The notes beneath the pieces were generated by a model. That model ran no database searches, was not told where the DNA came from, and was given only the letters and a program-made list of their open reading frames with translations. This document shows positions 58,483 through 64,000 of a stretch of 64,000 nt of DNA, piece after piece (position 1 is the stretch's first letter; every line of letters begins with the position of its first letter). Source of the DNA: Flavobacteriales bacterium (GTDB taxonomy: Bacteria; Bacteroidota; Bacteroidia; Flavobacteriales_F; PHOS-HE28); the NCBI GenBank assembly GCA_016716605.1, contig JADJWA010000001.1, positions 1,240,001 through 1,304,000 of the forward strand, in the 5' to 3' direction. Position numbers and translations under genes: made by a program.

Positions 58483-61400
58483 CGGTTCAGGTAGATGAAG
58501 CCCGTGAGCGCATCCTTGCCGTTGCCCAAGTCGAGCACATAGAAGTAGGTGCCTGCGGGAGCCTCGCCCTGCGCGGTGCTGCCGTCCCACACCACCGCCT
58601 TGTTGTCGTAGTCCGAAGCCTCATACAGCTTTGCGCCCCAGCGGTTGAAGATGATGATGCTATTGCTCGGGAAGCCTTCGATGCCGGGGATCACGAAACG
58701 GTCGTTGGTGCCATCGTCGTTGGGTGAGAAGCTCTCCGGAACGAACACGTCGTTGGCGAAATCGCACGGGGTGGCTCCAGTGATGCGCACTTCGGAGCAG
58801 CCGTATTGATCACGTACGATGGCCTCGAAATCCTGACTGGTGAGCAGCGGCTCACTGGTGAAGGTGAATGGTGCCGATGCGCTGATGCTACCCGAGAGGC
58901 CGGTCACTTCATAGGATGCCGCATCGCCGTCCGTGATGATGAAGGTGACCACGTACGTGCGGTCGCGCGTGATGCAGTCGCGCTGCACATCGCTAACCTC
59001 GACCCCGCCCACCACATTCACGCTCACCTGTGCCGTGGCCGGCGCACACCCGGGAACATTCACCGTGTAGCTATAGGCATAGGTTCCCGGATTGATGCTC
59101 ATGGTGTTGAGCGTTCCGCCCGAAAGGCCGCCGGACCCATTCAAATCCTGCCATGCACCACCGGCTTGCGGCGAGCCTTGCAGCCCGGTGAAGAGGTCGA
59201 GCGACTGCAGCGTATCGCAGGCGAGCAAGGCGCCATCCGATCCAGCGTTGGGCGGTTCATTCACGGTGATGCTCACCACAGCGCTCGCGTCGGCACATGG
59301 TGCGGTGCCTGCAACCGTATAGGTGTAATCGCCGGGCGCGTGCGTTCCGGGGATGAAGAAATCGCCGTGCGCTTGGCCGCTCGGATCAGTCCAGCTCCCA
59401 TCCACATCCGGATCGCCGCTTAGTTGATCGAAGAGGTCAATTGAGCTCGATGTGCTGCAGAGCGTGAGGCTCGCACCCATGCCCGCCACGGGATAAGGCG
59501 CTGCCGTGACGCGCACGACGGCCGTGACCAAGCCGCAATTGGGGTCGTTGATGGTGTAGGTGAAGGGAAACTGCCCGCCGAAGGGCAACAAGCTCGGGTT
59601 CAAGATGCCGTTGGGGCCGAGCGCACCGGTTCCGAATCCATCGGTCCATGAACCGCCCGTCTGCGGGCTTCCGCTTAAAGCGGTGAAGAGGTTGAAGGCC
59701 GTGAGGTTGCCGCAAACCACAACGATGCTATCGCCGCCCGCTGCGCCGCCCACGCCCACCTCCACCGTGATGGCGGCCACCGAAGTGGTGCATGGCGAGA
59801 TGCCTGCTACCGTGTACGTGAATGGCCAGTTTCCATTGCCAGCAACGGAGGGGTCGAAGCTGCTGCCAATGAGCGCGCCCGATCCGTTCACATCATTCCA
59901 AATCCCGCCGGTTTGAGCACCTGCCCCTAAAGCGGCGAAGAGATTGATGTCCGTTTGAGTGAGGCAGGCCTGAAGGGTATCACTCGTCCCGGCGTTGGTG
60001 GCGGGATTCACCGTGAGCGTGAGCGTTGCGCTGGCATTCGGGCAGGGAGCATCACCAACAACGGTGTAGAGGTACTCGCCCGGCAAATCGCTCGCGGGAT
60101 CGAAGTTCTCACCGTGCGGCACATTGCCGCCAGTCACATAAACCCATGAACCGCTGGCCGCAGGCTGCCCCCCCAAGAGGGTCCGCATCAAGACGGTGCC
60201 GCTGTTGCTGCAAAGGGCTACGGAGGCATTCGTTCCGGCATTCGGCGCCTGCGGTTCGGTTACCACGACAGTGGCCGTTGCGTTGGGGCATGGGTTGTTG
60301 CCTGGAACGGTGTACACATAATTGCCGGGCGAGTCGAACTGAGGGTTGTACACGCCGCTGTGGCTGATTGCAGGCACAACAGAGGTGTACTGCCAGCTGC
60401 CGCCAGCCTGCGCATTCGGCCCCAGCAATCCGAACAGGTTGAAAGGCCCATCGGTAGAGCAGATCGAGAATGGGGCGCTCAGACCGGCGTTCGAGGCTGG
60501 AGTGACGGTCAGCTCAACCGTAGCCGTATCAGCAGGGCAGATGCCGCCGCCACCCACTACATAATGGAACACCCCGGATCCATTGCCCGGGAAATAGGTG
60601 GCCGGTATCGCGACCCAGTCCTGATTGAACCATTGGCCACCGGCATCCGGCCCGCCCGAAAGGCCATTGCCCAAATTGATCGGTGCACTGATGGAACACG
60701 AAGACAACTGGTTGCCCACGCCCGCCCACGGCCCATCGAGCACCTCGATCGTCACACGGGCGGTATCGCCCAGGCATTGCGGCAGCGAGGGCAGCACGTA
60801 ATCGAATCGCCAAGTTGTGCCGCCCGCGACGGCGCCCGTGTTGAAGGTGAAGCAGCCATTCACGCCCGATGCGTTATCCACGTTCACGAAGCAGCCGCCT
60901 GCTTGCGGAGATCCGCCCAGCAGGCCGAACAGGTCGAGCACATCGCCGCGGCAGGCTTGCACGGAACTATCGCCGCCCGCATCAAGCGCTGTGACGATGC
61001 CCAGGCTCACGGTTGCGCTCGCGGCCGGGCAAGGGCCATCGGCAGCATGCGCATACGTGAACGTGCAGCCTTGGCCAGCAACCAAGGCGCTCGCGTCATA
61101 GCTTCCTCCAGTGAGCACGCCGAGCCCGCAGTTGTTGCTCCAGAGCCCTCCGGGGGTGTAGTCACTGAGGCCATCGAACAGGTCGATGCTTGTTGATCCT
61201 TCGCATGCCGTAATAGAACCGCCAACACCTGCAACTGCCTGCTCCGTGATGGTGATTACCACCGTGGCGCTCAGGTCCGTGCACGGAAAGACTCCCGGAA
61301 CCGTGTAGGTGTACTGCCCTTGCGCGGCCGTATCCGGATCGATCACCGGGCCGATGGGATTGTTGTTATAGGTCCACGCGCCGTTGCCATCGGGCGTGCC

Positions 61401-64000
61401 GCCCAGCAAGGTGATGAGCGCCACCGGACCTTGGCTGCTGCACAAGGGGCCGAGCGTGGAAATGCCGGGATTCGGGGCTGCGCTCTCCAACACATTCACG
61501 AAGGCGCTGTCGTTGGCACAAGGGCTCGTGCCGAAAACCTTGTACTTGTATTGGCCAGGCTGCGAAACACCGGGCGTGTAGGTGCCCAAACCGCTATGGA
61601 CGGCGCCGGTCGGATCATACCAGGTGCCTCCTGGCTGCGGTACTCCTTGCAGGAGATTGATGAGCTGGAAGGACGGGGCGTTGCCGCACACCTGAGCCAC
61701 ACCGTTCCCGCCAGCATCCACGGCCGTGAATTGCTGTACCGTAACGTAAGCCGAATCAGCGGCGCAACCGCTATTGCCCGGCACGCGGTACTTGTATGCG
61801 CCGCTCACATCGATGCCGGGCGAGAAGATCCCCGTGTGGATGCCGCCTGATGGGTTGAACCATGCGCCGTTGGCATCCGGAGTACAGGTCAAGAGGTTGA
61901 ACAAGAGAAAGGGTGGCGCGTTGCTGCAGGTGGTTGTCAGCGCATCACAGCCCGCAATCGGCTGGGCATGGATCGTGACTACGACCACAGCCGAATCCTT
62001 CGGGCACCCGCCGTTGGCCGCGTGGCGGTACACGTAATTGCCCGATTGATCGATGCTCGGCAGCACTGTTCCCGAATGAGGCGTGACGCTGTTGAAGAAC
62101 CACTGACCGCCCGTCATCGCGGTTGGCCCGAGCAGCGGGAATAGCGGTGTAGCGCCATCGGTCTCGCACAACGGAATGCTCGTTCCCACGCCAGCTTCAC
62201 GGAAAGGCGTGATCGTTACCGTGAGCGCAGCCGTGGCCACCGGGCAACTGCCTGTGCCCGCCAACACGTATTCGTAGGTGCCCGGCAAACTTGTGCCTGG
62301 CGTGAAGACCTGGCTCACGCTGGCGGTGCTCGGCAATGGGCCGCGCCAGGTTCCGCCCTCCTCCGGATTGCATCCGAGGAATAGGAGCATGTCGAACGCA
62401 CCGTCATTGGAGCATTTCGTCACTGCGCCATTGCAGCCGGCATTGCCGGGAGTGCCAACGGCTACGGTCACATTGCTCGATGCTGAGCCGCAGCCGTTCG
62501 TCACCGTGTAGGTGTACAAGCCGGGAGTGCTCACCCCGGGGGTGAAGGAGCCATTGAACGGCGGATTGCCCAACGAAGCAGGCCCTTCCCAAGTACCAAA
62601 GGGATCGGGCGAGCAGCCCAGATAGTTGAAGAGATTCACCGTGGCGCCACCGGTGCAGAGCGAAGCCGGGCCTGGGCAACCGGCATTCGGCGCAGGATCC
62701 ACGAAGACACTCACGAGGGCGGTGTCGTTCGCGCAAGGCGCGTTGCCCGCAACCACATACAGATAATCGCCTGGCGCGCTCGAGCCGGGCGTGAAAATCC
62801 CGGAAGGGTGAGGCACCAAACCAGGCGCGAGCCAGAAGCCGTTGTTGTCCGGATTGCAGGTAAGGCCTGAGAAGAGCAGGAAGGGTGTTGAGTTGGTGCA
62901 GGTACTCACTGATGCGTTGCAGCCTGCATTCGCGCGTGTTGTCACGCTCACCGTGAGTGATGCGGAGACCTGGGCGCAAGGTGGAGTGCCCGCGACCCTG
63001 TACTCATAGACGCCTTGTGCATCGAGCCCTGGCGTGAAGGTGGGGCCGTGGGGCGTGTTATTGAAGAACCATTGCCCACCGGCATCCGGATTGCCATTGA
63101 GCGCGGCTGTCATGTTGAAGGCCGGATCGTTGCTGCAAGCCTGAACAGCGTTGGGCAGGCCGGCGTTTGGACCATCCACCTCAGTGACCGTCACCGATGC
63201 GAACACGGTTGTACAGGGCGATGCTTGGTTGAAGACGTAGAAGAAGGTGGCGGGAAAGTGGATGGTAGGGTTGTAGCTCGGTGACGCGGGCGCTCCTCCT
63301 GGAGAATCACGACGCCACTGACCACCGGTCGGCTGCGGCGAGCACCCCAGATAATCGATCAGCGGAAATGAAGTGTTCTCCGTGCTGCAGAAGACAGCAG
63401 TGCCATCGCAGCCCGGATTCGCCGCCGGCGTCACGTTCACGGTCACCGTCGCAGAATCAGCAGCGCAGCTCAGCGCCCCCGTGAGGCGGTAACGGAACTG
63501 ATAGCTGCCGGGAGCGGCGACCTGCGTGGCGTTGAAGAACTGTCCGCTCAAAGCACCTGTGCTGTTCAAGTCGATCCACTGACCGCCCGGCTGGGGATTG
63601 CCGCCCAATCCATTGAAGAGGTTCACCGCGCTGTTGCTGCTGCATGCGGGCAGCGTGCCATCGGTGCCTGCATCGAGCAAGGCCACGATGATCACATCCA
63701 CATCCGCATGGTCGGCGGCGCAGCTTCCGATGCCTGGTACTTCATAGCGGAACTCGTAGGTCCCTGGCGGCAGGCTGCCGCAGTTGAAGAAGTTATCGCT
63801 GAGCTGGCCCGTGGGAGTGCCTTGTTCGGTCCACGTTCCATTCGGGTCGAAGCTGCCTGTGAGCACGGTGAAAAGATCCACGCTGGCTGTGCCTTGGCAT
63901 ATGGTGATGCTGCCATCGCCACCAGCGTTCGGTGCTGGATTGATCGTGACATTGATTGTGGCGCTAGCATTCGCACATGGCGCCGTGCCTGGAACCGTGT
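58479..64000 (-). CDS. Giant T9SS type B (CHU_C) repeat protein, 5' end outside window
   Basis: The frame is open from the window edge to 58479; at least ~1840 residues are visible and the N-terminus is missing. About 20 Ig-like repeats of 80-86 residues are seen, the same family as in the 34.5-kb gene: C-x-G or C-S near the start, LF-x2-LGG-x-P-x-GG-x-W, then G-x-Y-YTV-G-x-APC. Unlike the other gene, the units are strongly diverged. A linker and the gliding-motility-associated C-terminal domain follow (VFVPESFSPNDDGTNDRF, IFNRWGAKLYE, GTYFYVLDLG, IYLNR). Probable surface adhesin exported by the T9SS; operon with PorP/SprF and PorE-like genes. Confidence 0.92.
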   Translation of the reverse strand, partial: TVPGTAPCANASATINVTINPAPNAGGDGSITICQGTASVDLFTVLTGSFDPNGTWTEQGTPTGQLSDNFFNCGSLPPGTYEFRYEVPGIGSCAADHADVDVIIVALLDAGTDGTLPACSSNSAVNLFNGLGGNPQPGGQWIDLNSTGALSGQFFNATQVAAPGSYQFRYRLTGALSCAADSATVTVNVTPAANPGCDGTAVFCSTENTSFPLIDYLGCSPQPTGGQWRRDSPGGAPASPSYNPTIHFPATFFYVFNQASPCTTVFASVTVTEVDGPNAGLPNAVQACSNDPAFNMTAALNGNPDAGGQWFFNNTPHGPTFTPGLDAQGVYEYRVAGTPPCAQVSASLTVSVTTRANAGCNASVSTCTNSTPFLLFSGLTCNPDNNGFWLAPGLVPHPSGIFTPGSSAPGDYLYVVAGNAPCANDTALVSVFVDPAPNAGCPGPASLCTGGATVNLFNYLGCSPDPFGTWEGPASLGNPPFNGSFTPGVSTPGLYTYTVTNGCGSASSNVTVAVGTPGNAGCNGAVTKCSNDGAFDMLLFLGCNPEEGGTWRGPLPSTASVSQVFTPGTSLPGTYEYVLAGTGSCPVATAALTVTITPFREAGVGTSIPLCETDGATPLFPLLGPTAMTGGQWFFNSVTPHSGTVLPSIDQSGNYVYRHAANGGCPKDSAVVVVTIHAQPIAGCDALTTTCSNAPPFLLFNLLTCTPDANGAWFNPSGGIHTGIFSPGIDVSGAYKYRVPGNSGCAADSAYVTVQQFTAVDAGGNGVAQVCGNAPSFQLINLLQGVPQPGGTWYDPTGAVHSGLGTYTPGVSQPGQYKYKVFGTSPCANDSAFVNVLESAAPNPGISTLGPLCSSQGPVALITLLGGTPDGNGAWTYNNNPIGPVIDPDTAAQGQYTYTVPGVFPCTDLSATVVITITEQAVAGVGGSITACEGSTSIDLFDGLSDYTPGGLWSNNCGLGVLTGGSYDASALVAGQGCTFTYAHAADGPCPAASATVSLGIVTALDAGGDSSVQACRGDVLDLFGLLGGSPQAGGCFVNVDNASGVNGCFTFNTGAVAGGTTWRFDYVLPSLPQCLGDTARVTIEVLDGPWAGVGNQLSSCSISAPINLGNGLSGGPDAGGQWFNQDWVAIPATYFPGNGSGVFHYVVGGGGICPADTATVELTVTPASNAGLSAPFSICSTDGPFNLFGLLGPNAQAGGSWQYTSVVPAISHSGVYNPQFDSPGNYVYTVPGNNPCPNATATVVVTEPQAPNAGTNASVALCSNSGTVLMRTLLGGQPAASGSWVYVTGGNVPHGENFDPASDLPGEYLYTVVGDAPCPNASATLTLTVNPATNAGTSDTLQACLTQTDINLFAALGAGAQTGGIWNDVNGSGALIGSSFDPSVAGNGNWPFTYTVAGISPCTTSVAAITVEVGVGGAAGGDSIVVVCGNLTAFNLFTALSGSPQTGGSWTDGFGTGALGPNGILNPSLLPFGGQFPFTYTINDPNCGLVTAVVRVTAAPYPVAGMGASLTLCSTSSSIDLFDQLSGDPDVDGSWTDPSGQAHGDFFIPGTHAPGDYTYTVAGTAPCADASAVVSITVNEPPNAGSDGALLACDTLQSLDLFTGLQGSPQAGGAWQDLNGSGGLSGGTLNTMSINPGTYAYSYTVNVPGCAPATAQVSVNVVGGVEVSDVQRDCITRDRTYVVTFIITDGDAASYEVTGLSGSISASAPFTFTSEPLLTSQDFEAIVRDQYGCSEVRITGATPCDFANDVFVPESFSPNDDGTNDRFVIPGIEGFPSNSIIIFNRWGAKLYEASDYDNKAVVWDGSTAQGEAPAGTYFYVLDLGNGKDALTGFIYLNR
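59000..64000 (-). repeat. Diverged array of ~20 Ig-like repeats
   Basis: Units of 240-260 nt encoding the C-LGG-GG-W-YTV-APC pattern, visible at protein level only; no long nucleotide identity between units was seen. Confidence 0.85.

Overview
The window is chromosomal DNA from a GC-rich member of the Bacteroidota, most probably the order Flavobacteriales. Evidence for this: type IX secretion (T9SS) products with gliding-motility-associated C-terminal domains, a PorP/SprF-family protein, a PorE-like OmpA protein, DUF2723, DUF3098, DUF4296 and DUF5689 proteins, a LytTR regulator, and promoters of the Bacteroidota form TAnnTTTG rather than Shine-Dalgarno-led starts. Base composition is roughly 60-65% GC, high for the order. 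No phage, integrase, transposase, CRISPR array or rRNA gene was seen.

Layout. 1-4.3 kb: a MORN-type lipoprotein, a long-chain polyprenyl diphosphate synthase, an outer-membrane barrel protein, rlmN and an unknown exported protein. 4.3-9 kb, minus strand: ispD, queA, truB, uppP, a DUF3098 protein and ftsX, a housekeeping group for isoprenoid precursors, tRNA/rRNA modification and the cell envelope. 9-17.5 kb, plus strand: leuS, a DUF3108 protein and a large secreted reprolysin-like metalloprotease. 17.5-24.4 kb, minus strand: a four-gene RND efflux operon, tetR-tolC-adaptor-pump. 24.5-29 kb: a DsbA-like oxidoreductase, a solo LytTR response regulator, asnS, a DOPA-dioxygenase-family enzyme and an ArsC-like protein. 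29-34.3 kb, minus strand: TonB-dependent receptor, DUF5689 lipoprotein and a T9SS-sorted protein. 34.5-44.6 kb: one 10-kb gene for a giant T9SS type B protein with about 34 repeats of 79 residues. 44.7-51 kb: glycosyltransferase, dihydroorotase, DUF4296 lipoprotein, NAD-dependent epimerase, tyrS, a LuxE-like enzyme and a small lipoprotein. 51.2-55.4 kb: tRNA-Gln, a DUF2723 membrane protein and a polysaccharide deacetylase. 55.4-64 kb, minus strand: an operon of a second giant repeat protein (cut by the window end), PorP/SprF and a PorE-like OmpA protein, resembling the sprB-type adhesin operons of gliding Flavobacteria.

The most unusual things seen are: (i) a giant repeat gene whose units are amplified at three nested scales (237, 474 and 948 nt) and which carries a compensating +1/-1 frameshift pair; (ii) AT-rich, differently coded patches inside leuS (two), tyrS and uppP that coincide with family-atypical or insertion segments; (iii) many -7 promoter boxes only 4-7 nt before the start codon, suggesting leaderless mRNAs; (iv) several convergent gene pairs that overlap at their stop codons. 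None of these has been tested by computation here.
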